Positions 15,478 to 23,538 of a stretch of 37,372 nucleotides of DNA are shown here, piece by piece. The first letter of the stretch is position 1, and each line of letters begins with the position of its first letter. A program made the translations under genes and the position numbers. Origin of the DNA: Caldilineales bacterium (GTDB lineage Bacteria > Chloroflexota > Anaerolineae > J102). The notes beneath the pieces were generated by a model. The model saw nothing but the letters and a program-made list of their open reading frames with translations. It had not been told where the DNA came from and ran no database searches. Location: contig JAIBAP010000058.1 in the NCBI GenBank assembly GCA_019695115.1, positions 1 to 37,372 on the forward strand, in the 5' to 3' direction.

Positions 15478-15737
15478 GTGGGCGTGGCAGGGCCGACGTG
15501 TTGCCTGAACAGGGCCAGGATCTCGCCGGGTTCGGCATGCCGGCCCAGCGCCTTCTTGGAGAAGATCAGCTCGCCATCGACCCGGAAATCGAAGACCCCG
15601 CCGGCGCCGGTGACGAAGGTGAAGGATTCGATCACGTGTTGGTAATCACCCAGAACATCTGCCGCCGCACGGACGGCTCGGTCGAGGTGGTTTCAAGGTA
15701 CGCAGTATTCGAGGCTGAGGCGGTGTTTTTTGTTCAT
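15459..15737 (-). CDS. selW: SelW/Rdx family selenoprotein with in-frame UGA (CxxU)
   Basis: Reading UGA at 15693-15695 as selenocysteine gives 92 residues: M-N-K-K-H-R-L-S-L-E-Y-C-V-P-U-N-H-L, on through V-T-G-A-G-G-V-F-D-F-R-V-D-G-E-L-I-F-S-K-K to G-R-H-A-E-P-G-E-I-L-A-L-F-R and a normal UGA stop. This is the whole SelW/Rdx fold, a thioredoxin-like redox protein whose active site is CxxC or CxxU; here Cys12 and Sec15. The region after the UGA keeps the family's conserved G-R-H-A-E-P-G-E box, so the frame is under selection. AGG lies about 8 bp before the ATG. Standard gene callers stop at the UGA and miss the gene. The alternatives are a recent nonsense mutation or a base error. Selenocysteine machinery genes are not in the window. 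Confidence 0.8.
15664..15677 (-). promoter_or_regulatory. Possible bacterial SECIS hairpin
   Basis: On the minus strand, 15 nt after the UGA, GCCG-UCCGUG-CGGC can fold into a short stem with a six-base loop (or five pairs with a U-G and a four-base loop). The loop begins about 19 nt after the UGA, within the range known for bacterial SECIS elements, but the first two loop bases lack the usual G. I treat it as plausible only. Confidence 0.35.
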
Positions 15738-15783
15738 GATGACCTGTGGGAGAGGGTGTGAATGATCTGGTGGGGTGAAACGG

Positions 15784-15974
15784 GTTCCGTAAAACGTGAG
15801 GCGTGAGGCGTGAATGATCTAGCGGAGTGAGCACGCCCACGTGCGAACGGGCGGCGTGAGGCGTGAAACGTGAGGTGTGAAACGTGAGAATCGCCGACAT
15901 CCCTCACGCACCACGGAACACGCACTACGCACCACGGAACACGCACCACGCACCACGCACCACGCAACCCGGAA
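15784..15974. repeat. Heptamer repeat locus 3 with hairpin repeat copy D
   Basis: The order is GTGAGGC/GTGARRC heptamers (about 15796-15815), a hairpin repeat of the GCGGAGTGAGCACG type (15814-15854), five more GTGARRC heptamers (15856-15890), then ten uninterrupted heptamers of the CACGCAC/CACGGAA type (15905-15974). It fills the space between the SelW gene and the methyltransferase gene; no gene is visible in it. Confidence 0.8.
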
Positions 15975-15980
15975 CATGCG

Positions 15981-16787
15981 TCATCCCGCGCGGCGCAGGA
16001 GCAGGAGGTAGTGGTCACCCAGGCCGCGGCTGAGGCGGGCGGTGCGGGTTTCGAGGCGGGCGAGCCGGGTGAAAAGGCCGGGGAAGCGATCGACCAGGTG
16101 GCTCAGATAGCTGGGCGGGAGCCAGAGGCCCAGGCTTTGCACCTGCTCGACCCGGAACCAGGGGGCGAAGTCGCGGCGCATTCGTCCGGCGCCTGGATAA
16201 TGGATGGGAAGGCGAACGTCGCCGATGACGGCCTCGGCCGGGCCATGCAGCCGCCTGAAGGCAGTGCGCAGGTCGGCGTGAGCCAGGTGCCAGGCCATCT
16301 CCCAGGGACAAAACGGCCCCATGGGCGCCAGCACCACCCACCCGCCCGGCCTGACCAACTCCGCCAGCGCCTGGGCCAACGGTCGCCAGTCGCCGAGGAC
16401 GTTCAGGCCGCCGAAATTGGAGAGCACGCCATCGAAGGGCAGGCCAGCGACGGTGTTTTCCGGTTGCCAGCGACGCTGGCCGAGCGTGGAAAGGTCGAGG
16501 AATTGGAAAACGATCTGCTGGTCGACGCCTGCCGCCTGGGCCTTGCCTCTGGCGACTGCCAGCATCGCCGCTGATCCGTCCGTCGCCGTCAGCCAAAGCC
16601 CCTGCCGAGCCAGCCAGACGGCATCCTCGCCGGTGCCGCAGGCCAGTTCCAGCACGTGCTGGCCGGGTCGCAGGCAGGTGGACAAAACGTCCCACACTCG
16701 CTGGCGCAGCCAACGGCCCAGCGTCGTGTTGGTGAAATCAACATCGTAGGCCGGGGCGAGGGCATCGAAGGCGCCGGGCGTGGTCAC
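15981..16787 (-). CDS. Class I SAM-dependent methyltransferase
   Basis: A 268-residue single-domain protein. Motif I is V-L-E-L-A-C-G-T-G-E-D (about residues 45-55), motif II A-T-D-G-S, motif III region L-S-N-F-G-G-L-N-V and the post-motif L-V-R-P-G-G-W-V-V-L-A. The pattern is that of small-molecule Methyltransf_25/UbiE-like enzymes. The C-terminal 80 residues are an extra helical part. The ATG lies 5 bp after the stop of the radical SAM gene, so the two are almost certainly co-transcribed and perhaps act in one pathway. The acceptor is unknown. Confidence 0.85.
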   Translation of the reverse strand: MTTPGAFDALAPAYDVDFTNTTLGRWLRQRVWDVLSTCLRPGQHVLELACGTGEDAVWLARQGLWLTATDGSAAMLAVARGKAQAAGVDQQIVFQFLDLSTLGQRRWQPENTVAGLPFDGVLSNFGGLNVLGDWRPLAQALAELVRPGGWVVLAPMGPFCPWEMAWHLAHADLRTAFRRLHGPAEAVIGDVRLPIHYPGAGRMRRDFAPWFRVEQVQSLGLWLPPSYLSHLVDRFPGLFTRLARLETRTARLSRGLGDHYLLLLRRAG

Positions 16788-16791
16788 GCCC

Positions 16792-18240
16792 CTACCAGCC
16801 CTCAGCCGCGCGCTCGGCAGGCTGCCAACCCCGGCCGGCGGCCTGGCCGCCCTCGCGTTCGCCGGCGGTCAGGCGCATGCCCAGCCGCCCGCGACGAGCG
16901 TTGACCCACATCCGGGCCATGCGCCCCCACTGCCGTTCGCCCGCCCGTCGCTCCTTGTGCAGATTGACCTCGTTCACCATCCAGCGCGTGGCGTGGTCGT
17001 AGAAACGCCGCGAGTGGCGGCCGGCCACACTCAGGTCGCGATCGGTGCGCTCGGCCCAGGCGCGGTCGGCGATGACACGGTCGGCGACCGCCTCATAGTA
17101 CTTCGTACCGCGGATGGGATAGGCGACGGTGGTGAGGAAGACATCGGGGTTGGCTTGTTGCAGATGGGCCACGGTCGCCTTCAGGTCAGCCAGCTCCTCG
17201 CCCTCGTAGCCGAGCATGATGAACATGCCCACCTGGATGCCCGCCGCCTGCAACATCCTGGTTTTGGCCTGCACATCCTCGACGTTGGCTTTGCGTTTCA
17301 TGGCGTCGAGGATGCGCTGCGAACCACTTTCGGCGCCGATCCACAGCCTCCGGCACCCCATCTCGGCCAGGGTTGCAACCACGGCCGGGTTGAGACGGTC
17401 GGCGCGGCTGATGCACTCGAAGGGGATGTGCAGGCCCCGGCGCTTGAGTTCGGCGGCGTAGCTCTGCGTCCAGCGCGGCTGGATGGTGAAGACATCGTCG
17501 GCGTACCAGAGTTGGTCAGGGCGATAGCGTTCGCGTAGATAGGCGACCTCGTTGACCACATCTTCGACGCTGCGCCGGCGGTGCGTCTCGCCGAAGACTG
17601 TGTGGCTGCACCAGGTGCAGGTGTAGGGGCAGCCGCGGGCGGTGATCAGCGAGAGCGAGCGCAGGCCATGATGGGCGCGCCAGGTTTCCAGGTAGCGTTC
17701 GAGGTCGATGGCCTCGCGCGCCGGCCAGGGCTGGGCCGAGAGGTCGGGGATCTGAGCGCGGGCGGCGGTGCGTATCACCCGGCCGTCGCCATCGCCAAAG
17801 GCAATGCCGGCGATGGTCTCGAGCCGGGTCAGCCCATGCCGGGCCAGATGCGGCAACAGCTCGGCCAGGGTCAGTTCGCCTTCGCCGATGACGATGATAT
17901 CGGCGCCATCGTGCAGATAGTCGGCGGCGTAGTGCGGCGGCTCTGGCCCACCCAAGACGACGATCGCCCCGGCCTCCTTGCAGCGTCCGATCATGCGCAG
18001 GACGTTCTGCTTGGTCATCAAGTTGGTGTAGATGCCCACCACCGGCGGCCGCTCCCGCTCGATGGTCTGGCTGAACTCCTGCCAGCGGCTGAAGGTGGAA
18101 TCGAAGACCTCGGCCGCAAAGCCGCCTGCCCGCAGGTGCGAAGCCACATACAGCAGGCCCAGGGGCGGGTAGGGCTTCATCACCTGCAGTTCGTGCGGGT
18201 CTTCGTAGAGGAAGTAGCCGTGGGTCAGGAGGATGTCCAT
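16792..18240 (-). CDS. B12-binding-domain radical SAM protein
   Basis: A 482-residue protein of the BchE-like class. The N-terminal domain (1-140) has K-P-Y-P-P-L-G-L-L-Y-V-A-S-H-L, V-L-G-G-P-E-P and V-I-G-E-G-E-L-T, the cobalamin-domain pattern of this class. The cluster cysteines are 204, 208 and 211 (C-P-Y-T-C-T-W-C), followed by G-A-E-S-G-S. Members typically methylate or remodel lipids and tetrapyrroles; no substrate can be named. ATG 18240 is preceded by repeat-rich low-complexity sequence (GGCGGAGGGCGGAG), not a longer frame. It shares its organisation with the enzyme at 18848-20386. Confidence 0.88.
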   Translation of the reverse strand: MDILLTHGYFLYEDPHELQVMKPYPPLGLLYVASHLRAGGFAAEVFDSTFSRWQEFSQTIERERPPVVGIYTNLMTKQNVLRMIGRCKEAGAIVVLGGPEPPHYAADYLHDGADIIVIGEGELTLAELLPHLARHGLTRLETIAGIAFGDGDGRVIRTAARAQIPDLSAQPWPAREAIDLERYLETWRAHHGLRSLSLITARGCPYTCTWCSHTVFGETHRRRSVEDVVNEVAYLRERYRPDQLWYADDVFTIQPRWTQSYAAELKRRGLHIPFECISRADRLNPAVVATLAEMGCRRLWIGAESGSQRILDAMKRKANVEDVQAKTRMLQAAGIQVGMFIMLGYEGEELADLKATVAHLQQANPDVFLTTVAYPIRGTKYYEAVADRVIADRAWAERTDRDLSVAGRHSRRFYDHATRWMVNEVNLHKERRAGERQWGRMARMWVNARRGRLGMRLTAGEREGGQAAGRGWQPAERAAEGW

Positions 18241-18308
18241 GACGGGCGGAGGGCGGAGGGCGGAGATCAGAGGGCGGAGATTGGAGATTGGAGATTGGGG
18301 ATTGGGGA

Positions 18309-18710
18309 TTAGCCCTGGGCCTGGACTTTGGTGGGGAGGATTTTGTAGGTGACGCGGGCCTCGCCGGGGCGACGCCAGGGGTAGATTTCCTGGCCGGTGT
18401 ATTTGTAGCAGAGGCGGTCGATCATGGTTTCGGCGCCTTCTTCGCTGATATCGACCACCTGGCCCCTGATCTGCAGATAGCGATAGGGGTTGGTGGGGTC
18501 GCTGATGGCCAGGGCGACGTTGGGGTTGCGGCGCAGGTTGCGGTCTTTGACGCGGCCGACGGCGCTGTTGATGATGATGTGCTCGCCGTCGAAGTCGAAC
18601 CACACCGGCGTGACCTGCGGCCCGCCGTCGGCCATGATCGTGGAGAGGTGGGCGAAGGATTTGGTCTCGAAGTTGACGAGATCGCGATAGCTTTCGGGGA
18701 TGGGGGACAT
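18309..18710 (-). CDS. PPOX-class F420- or FMN-dependent protein
   Basis: A 133-residue protein with the split-barrel flavin/deazaflavin-binding fold: F-A-H-L-S-T-I-M-A-D-G-G-P-Q-V-T-P-V-W-F-D-F-D-G, then I-I-I-N-S-A-V-G-R-V-K-D-R-N-L-R-R-N-P-N-V-A, then Y-L-Q-I-R-G-Q-V. This combination is typical of the small PPOX-class F420-dependent enzymes. They reduce or oxidise small molecules using F420 or FMN. The ATG at 18710 is chosen; the longer frame upstream crosses a palindromic repeat. It lies between two B12-type radical SAM genes on the same strand. Confidence 0.87.
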   Translation of the reverse strand: MSPIPESYRDLVNFETKSFAHLSTIMADGGPQVTPVWFDFDGEHIIINSAVGRVKDRNLRRNPNVALAISDPTNPYRYLQIRGQVVDISEEGAETMIDRLCYKYTGQEIYPWRRPGEARVTYKILPTKVQAQG

Positions 18711-18790
18711 GGGGTGTGCTCCTGATCGGTTGGGGTGAGGATGAGAAATGCTGCCCTCTGACGGCCTGGCCTGCCGGTCTCTTACACAAG

Positions 18791-18823
18791 AGGTGCGACG
18801 CACTTCCAAAGTGCGTCGCACCT
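18791..18823. repeat. Dispersed palindrome, copy 2
   Basis: AGGTGCGACGCACTT, CCA, then the exact reverse complement. It is nearly identical to the copy at 4712-4743. Confidence 0.85.
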
Positions 18824-18847
18824 GCTCCCCTCCTCCCTCCCTCCTGC

Positions 18848-20386
18848 CTATTCTCCCTCTTGCGGCGTGGGCGTGGCGGCGGCCAGCGACGACATGCCCG
18901 CCGGCAGTGGCGCCAGGGCGCGATGCGGGAGCCGGGCCAGGCGGTCGAGTTCTCTGCGAGCCAGGGGCAGGGTGGCGGTGTGGTAGAGCATCGCCCCGAT
19001 CTGGCGCAGGCTGGGCGGCGGGGCGCCATCACGACGCCAAAGGCCGCGCCAGGTTTTGGCCGCCCGGTACTCTTTGTGCAGGACGGTGTGGAGATGGCGA
19101 TAGAAGGCGGTGGCGAAGGGGCCGTCGTAGAGCATGGCCAGGTCTTCGGAATCCTGCCAGTTTTGCTTGGCCCCCAGCTGATCCTTGACCCGTGCGAAGA
19201 ACTTCGTCCCCGGCAGCGGATAAGAGACCGACATGCCGATGTCATCCGGGCGACAGTCGCGCACCATTTGCAGGGTCCTCTCGATATCTGAGCGCGTTTC
19301 GCCGGGGTAGCCGAATTGCAGAAAGAAGCCGATCTTGATCCCGTGTTTGTGAAGTAAGGCCGCAGCGGCGTAGATTTGTTCGACCTTGGTGCCCTTTTCC
19401 ATCGCATCCAGGACCTTCTGCGAACCGGATTCGGCCCCCACCCACACGATCCGGCAACCGGCGCGCTTCATGGCTTCGACCTCGCCCGGTCGCAACAGCA
19501 AGTCCACCCGGCTCAGGCACTTGAACGGCGTCACCGCGCCCCCTTGCTCCACCAGATCGGCGAAACGCGACCACCAGCCCGGTTTCAGGCCCACGATGTC
19601 GTCGGCGAACCAGATGTGGTCGGGATGCCAGCTTGTCTGCAGCCACTTCATCTCGGCGGCCACGTTTTCGGGGCTGCGGGCGTTGTAGCGCTGGCCCCAG
19701 ATCGGCTTGGCGCACCAGTTGCAATGGTAGGGGCAGCCGCGCGTGGTCACCATGTTCATCGAGTAGTAGCCATGCCGCCGCCGCCAGATGCCCCGGTAAC
19801 GCTCGACCTCGATCAGATCCCAGGCCGGGAAGGGCAGGACATCGACGGCGGCGATGTCGGGGCGGCGGCGATTGACAACGACCCCTTGGCCCGCGCCTTC
19901 ACCGCCCCAGGCCAGGCCCAGGATGTCGCCAAGGGCCGTTTGGCCGCGCCCGCTCAGGCGATCCAGCAGCTCGACCAGCGTCATCTCACCCTCGCCCACC
20001 AGCACGAAATCGGCGCCGTGGGCCATGTATTCGGCGATGTGATCGGTGGCATCCGAGCCGCAAACAATGACCGTGCAGCCGCAAGCTCTGGCCATCCGGC
20101 TCATCTCGAAGGCAGCCTGGCGCATCCGCAGCAGGCACATCTTGGAGAGATAGTTGAAATTGTCTTCGTAGATGACGGCGAAGCGCGGCTGTTCTCGATT
20201 CAGCGCCTGTTCCCATTCCTGCTCCGACTCAGCCAGCATGGCGTCGAAGAGGGCGACATCGTAGCCGCGCGAGCGCAAGAAACTGGCGGCGTACATCGTC
20301 CCCAACGGGGGATAGGGCTGCATCGCCTCCCACAGTTTGGGGTCGAAACGCAGATAGTAGGATTGGCCGAACAGGACTTCGCTCAT
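18848..20386 (-). CDS. B12-binding-domain radical SAM protein
   Basis: A 512-residue protein. The N-terminal domain has M-Q-P-Y-P-P-L-G-T-M-Y-A-A-S-F-L, V-I-V-C-G-S-D and V-L-V-G-E-G-E-M-T. The 4Fe-4S cysteines are 218, 222 and 225 (C-P-Y-H-C-N-W-C), followed by G-A-E-S-G-S. The N-terminal P-Y-P-P-L-G motif and overall plan match the enzyme at 16792-18240, suggesting related but distinct reactions. The start overlaps the stop of the nucleotidyltransferase gene by 4 bp, so the two are coupled. The last 25 residues are low-complexity and may vary. Confidence 0.88.
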   Translation of the reverse strand: MSEVLFGQSYYLRFDPKLWEAMQPYPPLGTMYAASFLRSRGYDVALFDAMLAESEQEWEQALNREQPRFAVIYEDNFNYLSKMCLLRMRQAAFEMSRMARACGCTVIVCGSDATDHIAEYMAHGADFVLVGEGEMTLVELLDRLSGRGQTALGDILGLAWGGEGAGQGVVVNRRRPDIAAVDVLPFPAWDLIEVERYRGIWRRRHGYYSMNMVTTRGCPYHCNWCAKPIWGQRYNARSPENVAAEMKWLQTSWHPDHIWFADDIVGLKPGWWSRFADLVEQGGAVTPFKCLSRVDLLLRPGEVEAMKRAGCRIVWVGAESGSQKVLDAMEKGTKVEQIYAAAALLHKHGIKIGFFLQFGYPGETRSDIERTLQMVRDCRPDDIGMSVSYPLPGTKFFARVKDQLGAKQNWQDSEDLAMLYDGPFATAFYRHLHTVLHKEYRAAKTWRGLWRRDGAPPPSLRQIGAMLYHTATLPLARRELDRLARLPHRALAPLPAGMSSLAAATPTPQEGE

Positions 20387-21342
20387 CCGGCGGCCTCGTC
20401 GAGGGCATGAAGGCGCTCGGAAAATGCCGCCAGGATGCGCTGGCTATGGCCCTCGAAATGGCCCTTGCACCAGTCGGGGGCGAAGGCAGCCTCGGTTTGA
20501 TTGGGATAGCGTTTCTGGAACTTCTGGACTTTGCGCTGCATCTCCCACCGATCCAGCCGGGCGCCCAGGCCGGTGCGCAACACGGCCTCGGCCATCCCCC
20601 GGGCCGGGCGCAGCAGTTTCGGCGCCCGTTCGCCTGGCTCGACCCTGGCCGTCTGCGGCGGTGGGCCATCGGCGTTGGGCAGGAAATCGGCGCTCCAGGC
20701 GTTGATCCGGCGCAACCGCCGGTATACATCCTCGCCGTGCAGCGGCACCATCTGCGCCAGTTCCCGCGCCACGAACAGATTGTGTTCGTGGATGACCAGG
20801 GCGCGTTCGGAAAGGAAGTAGTTGGGGCAGACCGGGTCCCCGCGGCGGGCCGCCCAACGAACGACGGCGATGACCAGCGCCCGGCACACCCACAAGCGGT
20901 CGGGGGCGGTGATCACAAAGTAGTCCAGGTCGCTGTTGTCGTCGGCATTGTCCATGGCCAACGAGCCGGTGAGCGCCACCATGCGCACGAAGGGCAGCGC
21001 CGCCAGCAGGCGGCCGTAGCTCTGCGCCCGCGCCCACAGCCGTCGCGCCCGTTCGGCGCGGCGGCGGCGGATGTCGACGATGTGTTCGCGTCCGGGCAGG
21101 CTGGCAAAGCCCTCGCGGCAGCCCAGACGCCCCGATGTAGCCAGGCCATTGCTGATCGCCTGTTGGACGCGCGGCAACGAGGCCGGCACCTCCAGATAGC
21201 GATGGACTTCGGCTGCGGTGAGCGGATAGTCGAAGACATCGGCATAGGCGATGGTATGGAGGATGGCCGTCTCAAGGTCGGGCAAGGCGACGAGGCTATC
21301 GCGGCGGGCGCTTTCGCCGGCGGTTGTCGAGCCAGTAGTCAT
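20383..21342 (-). CDS. Nucleotidyltransferase-fold protein (DNA polymerase beta superfamily)
   Basis: A 319-residue protein from ATG 21342 (a TTG at 21366 is possible). The nucleotidyltransferase signature is present: A-L-T-G-S-L-A-M at residues 124-130 followed by D-x-D in S-D-L-D-Y-F-V-I (Asp138 and Asp140). The two carboxylates bind metal for nucleotide transfer. A helical N-terminal domain (A-I-L-H-T-I-A-Y-A-D-V-F-D-Y-P-L-T-A-A-E-V) looks like a winged helix. The function in this family is not established. Translational overlap with the radical SAM gene suggests a shared pathway. Confidence 0.78.
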   Translation of the reverse strand: MTTGSTTAGESARRDSLVALPDLETAILHTIAYADVFDYPLTAAEVHRYLEVPASLPRVQQAISNGLATSGRLGCREGFASLPGREHIVDIRRRRAERARRLWARAQSYGRLLAALPFVRMVALTGSLAMDNADDNSDLDYFVITAPDRLWVCRALVIAVVRWAARRGDPVCPNYFLSERALVIHEHNLFVARELAQMVPLHGEDVYRRLRRINAWSADFLPNADGPPPQTARVEPGERAPKLLRPARGMAEAVLRTGLGARLDRWEMQRKVQKFQKRYPNQTEAAFAPDWCKGHFEGHSQRILAAFSERLHALDEAAG

Positions 21343-21497
21343 AGCAGCGGCGTTGGGGGTCTGCAAACCGTTTACGAGTCACAACCATGTCCACACTGAC
21401 AGCCGCACCCCGCGCCAGGCGAGGCGGGCGGCGCAAGTATAGCAGAGCTTGCAGCCAGCGCCAACCGCGACGCCCCCCAGACCGGTTGCGGCTATCG

Positions 21498-22022
21498 TTA
21501 GCCGGCGAAGACGTACCAGACCAGGTAAACCGCAATTCCCAGCAGGATGGTGGTCATGTAGAGGCCATACGCCGCCCGCATCCACGGCTTGTAGTGCTGA
21601 AAGCGCAGGGCCGTGGGAACCAGCCTGTTGCCGCGCAGCACCACGAAATTACCGACGACAAAGGCGAACACCCCTGTGAGAGCGTGAACGGTGGTGATCA
21701 GATAGAAGCTCTCACCCAGGCGGGCAGGGATGCTGGGAGCGACGAACTTGCTATAGGGTGTGACCATGATCCACAGCGCCAACAGCGTCGTCAGCACCCC
21801 GCCGCTGGTCTGCAGCCAACGGTGGCGGCCAAACAGCCGCCCGGCCTGTGCAGCTTCCGGGCTTCCTTTGGCGTAGCGCCGCTCGATGGCCTGCGCCTTC
21901 TTGGCCACATAGGCGCCGTAACTGAAGATGACCCCCGCCACGACCATCAACGTCAGGGTCATGTCGGCGGCGAAGTTGGCGGTGGTGCCCAGAAAACCGG
22001 GCATGCGCGCAAAGTCAGGCAT
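21498..22022 (-). CDS. DUF420-like integral membrane protein
   Basis: A 174-residue protein with four to five membrane helices. The start is ATG 22022, preceded by TGCGGAGACGCTT with a GGAG ribosome binding site. R-L-F-G-R-H-R-W-L-Q-T and T-V-H-A-L-T-G and F-Q-H-Y-K-P-W-M-R place histidines near helix ends, as in DUF420 proteins, which are related to small haem-associated membrane proteins near cytochrome oxidase. I cannot confirm haem binding. The neighbours do not include oxidase genes. It follows the PEP-CTERM gene on the same strand after 116 bp. Confidence 0.65.
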   Translation of the reverse strand: MPDFARMPGFLGTTANFAADMTLTLMVVAGVIFSYGAYVAKKAQAIERRYAKGSPEAAQAGRLFGRHRWLQTSGGVLTTLLALWIMVTPYSKFVAPSIPARLGESFYLITTVHALTGVFAFVVGNFVVLRGNRLVPTALRFQHYKPWMRAAYGLYMTTILLGIAVYLVWYVFAG

Positions 22023-22138
22023 AAGCGTCTCCGCAAGCAAGAGTCTCGACAGATGGAAGAAAACGAGCGACCGCCGTTCGAGGCCACTGCGGGCGAGAAA
22101 CGACGGTCGCGTTCAGGAAGGGCAGAGAAAAATCGGAG

Positions 22139-23320
22139 CTATCGCTGGCGACGGCGGCGGGCATAGCCGGCCAGTCCGGCCAGCCCCGCGCCCAGGAGTA
22201 GGATGGTGGTAGGCTCCGGGATCTCGTTGGGCGCAGCCGGGGCCACGCCGCTATACTTGACCACAGCACCAGAGCCGGGCGCGCCGACGCCGTCGATGGT
22301 GATGAAGGCGTCGCCGGCGCTGTTGAAGGCTACCGAGGTCGGGAAGCTGAGGTTGCTGACCACGGTTTCGGAGGTGAAGCCCGGCTTGATGCGCACGAGC
22401 GCGCCGCTGTTGGGCGCCGGCCCCTGTTGGCCGAAGACGGCGAACTGGATGGCGTAGAGGTTGCCATCGGGGCCGCGGCGCAAGTCGGTCAACGAGGTCA
22501 GGCCTTCGGCATAGTCGGAGACGGCGCCGTTGACGGCCACCTGGACGACCTTGGTGGTGGCGGGTGTGAAGGGGAAGCCGCGCAGCAGGGAAACGTAGAA
22601 GCTGCCGTCGCTATTGGCCACGACGCCGGTGGGCACTGCTTCGGACACGGGCGGGCCAACGCCAGAGTTGTTGGGGAAGGGTGCGAACACGGCCACCAGA
22701 CTGACCTGACCGCTGGTAGGGTTCACCCGCAGCAGGTCGTTGCCGCCGGCGTCGGTCACATAGAGATTGCCATCCGAGCCGGCCGTGAGGCCATAGGGAT
22801 GGGTGTCCTTCTCGCCGCCGGCCGGATTCTGGCTACTCTCCAGATCCCAGCCATTGGCCACCTCGGTCGCCATCCCCCCCGCCACACGCACGATGGCGGC
22901 CATGTTGGTCAGGCGGGCGCTGTCGAAGGCTTCATTCCAGATGCCGTTCGTGGCAAAGACCTGGCCGTTGAGGACGGTGATCCTGGCGGCGCCAGTGTTG
23001 TCTTGGGCGGAGGGCCAGGCGATGGTGGGCAGGGTGGCCTGCACCGACTGCGTTCCATCCGCGGCCACGCGCACGATGCGGGCGTTGCTGCCCAGGGCGA
23101 CCGGGTTTCCACCCACGATGGGCTGGGTCGCTCCGCCCGGAATGCCGCCATCCGCCACCCACACACTGCCATCTGCGGCCACGAAAACGCCTTGCGGCCC
23201 GTTGAAGCCGGTGGCGACCGTGGTCGGTCCTCCTACCGCATAGGCGCTGCCAACTACCACCAACCCCATCAACAGCAGCCCCATCACCAGAAACAGCGTG
23301 AGTTTTCGTTCGAGGCTCAT
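22139..23320 (-). CDS. ScyD/ScyE-like beta-propeller protein with PEP-CTERM sorting signal
   Basis: A 393-residue exported protein. Residues 1-28 are a signal peptide ending A-Y-A. The middle has repeated G-F-N-G-P-Q-G-V-F-V-A-A-D-G-S-V-W-V-A-D-like and G-S-D-G-N-L-Y-V-T-D-like blades, the pattern of ScyD-type NHL-like propellers. The last 27 residues form a complete PEP-CTERM signal: P-E-P-T, a hydrophobic helix with G-L-A-G-L-A-G, and an R-R-R-R end. Such signals are cleaved by exosortase. The ATG at 23320 follows AAGGAGGAAACG, a strong ribosome binding site. A promoter is predicted about 190 bp upstream, implying a long leader. Confidence 0.88.
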   Translation of the reverse strand: MSLERKLTLFLVMGLLLMGLVVVGSAYAVGGPTTVATGFNGPQGVFVAADGSVWVADGGIPGGATQPIVGGNPVALGSNARIVRVAADGTQSVQATLPTIAWPSAQDNTGAARITVLNGQVFATNGIWNEAFDSARLTNMAAIVRVAGGMATEVANGWDLESSQNPAGGEKDTHPYGLTAGSDGNLYVTDAGGNDLLRVNPTSGQVSLVAVFAPFPNNSGVGPPVSEAVPTGVVANSDGSFYVSLLRGFPFTPATTKVVQVAVNGAVSDYAEGLTSLTDLRRGPDGNLYAIQFAVFGQQGPAPNSGALVRIKPGFTSETVVSNLSFPTSVAFNSAGDAFITIDGVGAPGSGAVVKYSGVAPAAPNEIPEPTTILLLGAGLAGLAGYARRRRQR

Positions 23321-23509
23321 GATCGTTTCCTCCTTGAGAGAACAGGTTGTCTGTAGCCGCACGTCATCGGCGGCACTTGCAGTCGAAAGCGATTCGGGGC
23401 CGGTTAGCCCCCCGGAACATGCATCCGGCATCCTCCTGAGCGAAACGGACAAACTGGCGGCCTTGGGGCCGACGGCGAACAGGCTTTATTCAGCCAGGCT
23501 AAGGAAACC

Positions 23510-23538
23510 CTTATAGCACACTCCCCGAACATGTACAA
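23510..23538 (-). promoter_or_regulatory. Predicted promoter for the PEP-CTERM gene
   Basis: Minus strand TTGTAC (23533-23538), 17 bp spacer, TATAAG (23510-23515). The spacing is ideal and the -10 matches 5 of 6 consensus bases. It would give a leader of about 180 nt. The 375 bp between the two divergent genes (23321-23695) hold this and possibly a plus-strand -10, TATACT at 23576-23581, with no good -35; no gene is seen. Confidence 0.45.

Noticed and set aside
15693-15695. Treating the SelW UGA as a normal stop ending a 14-residue peptide
   Set aside because: The downstream frame keeps the conserved family sequence; kept as an alternative only in case of sequencing error or recent mutation.
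15646-15900. An 84-residue ORF on the minus strand
   Set aside because: It overlaps SelW in another frame and is made of repeat-encoded H-A-S-R-F-T residues.
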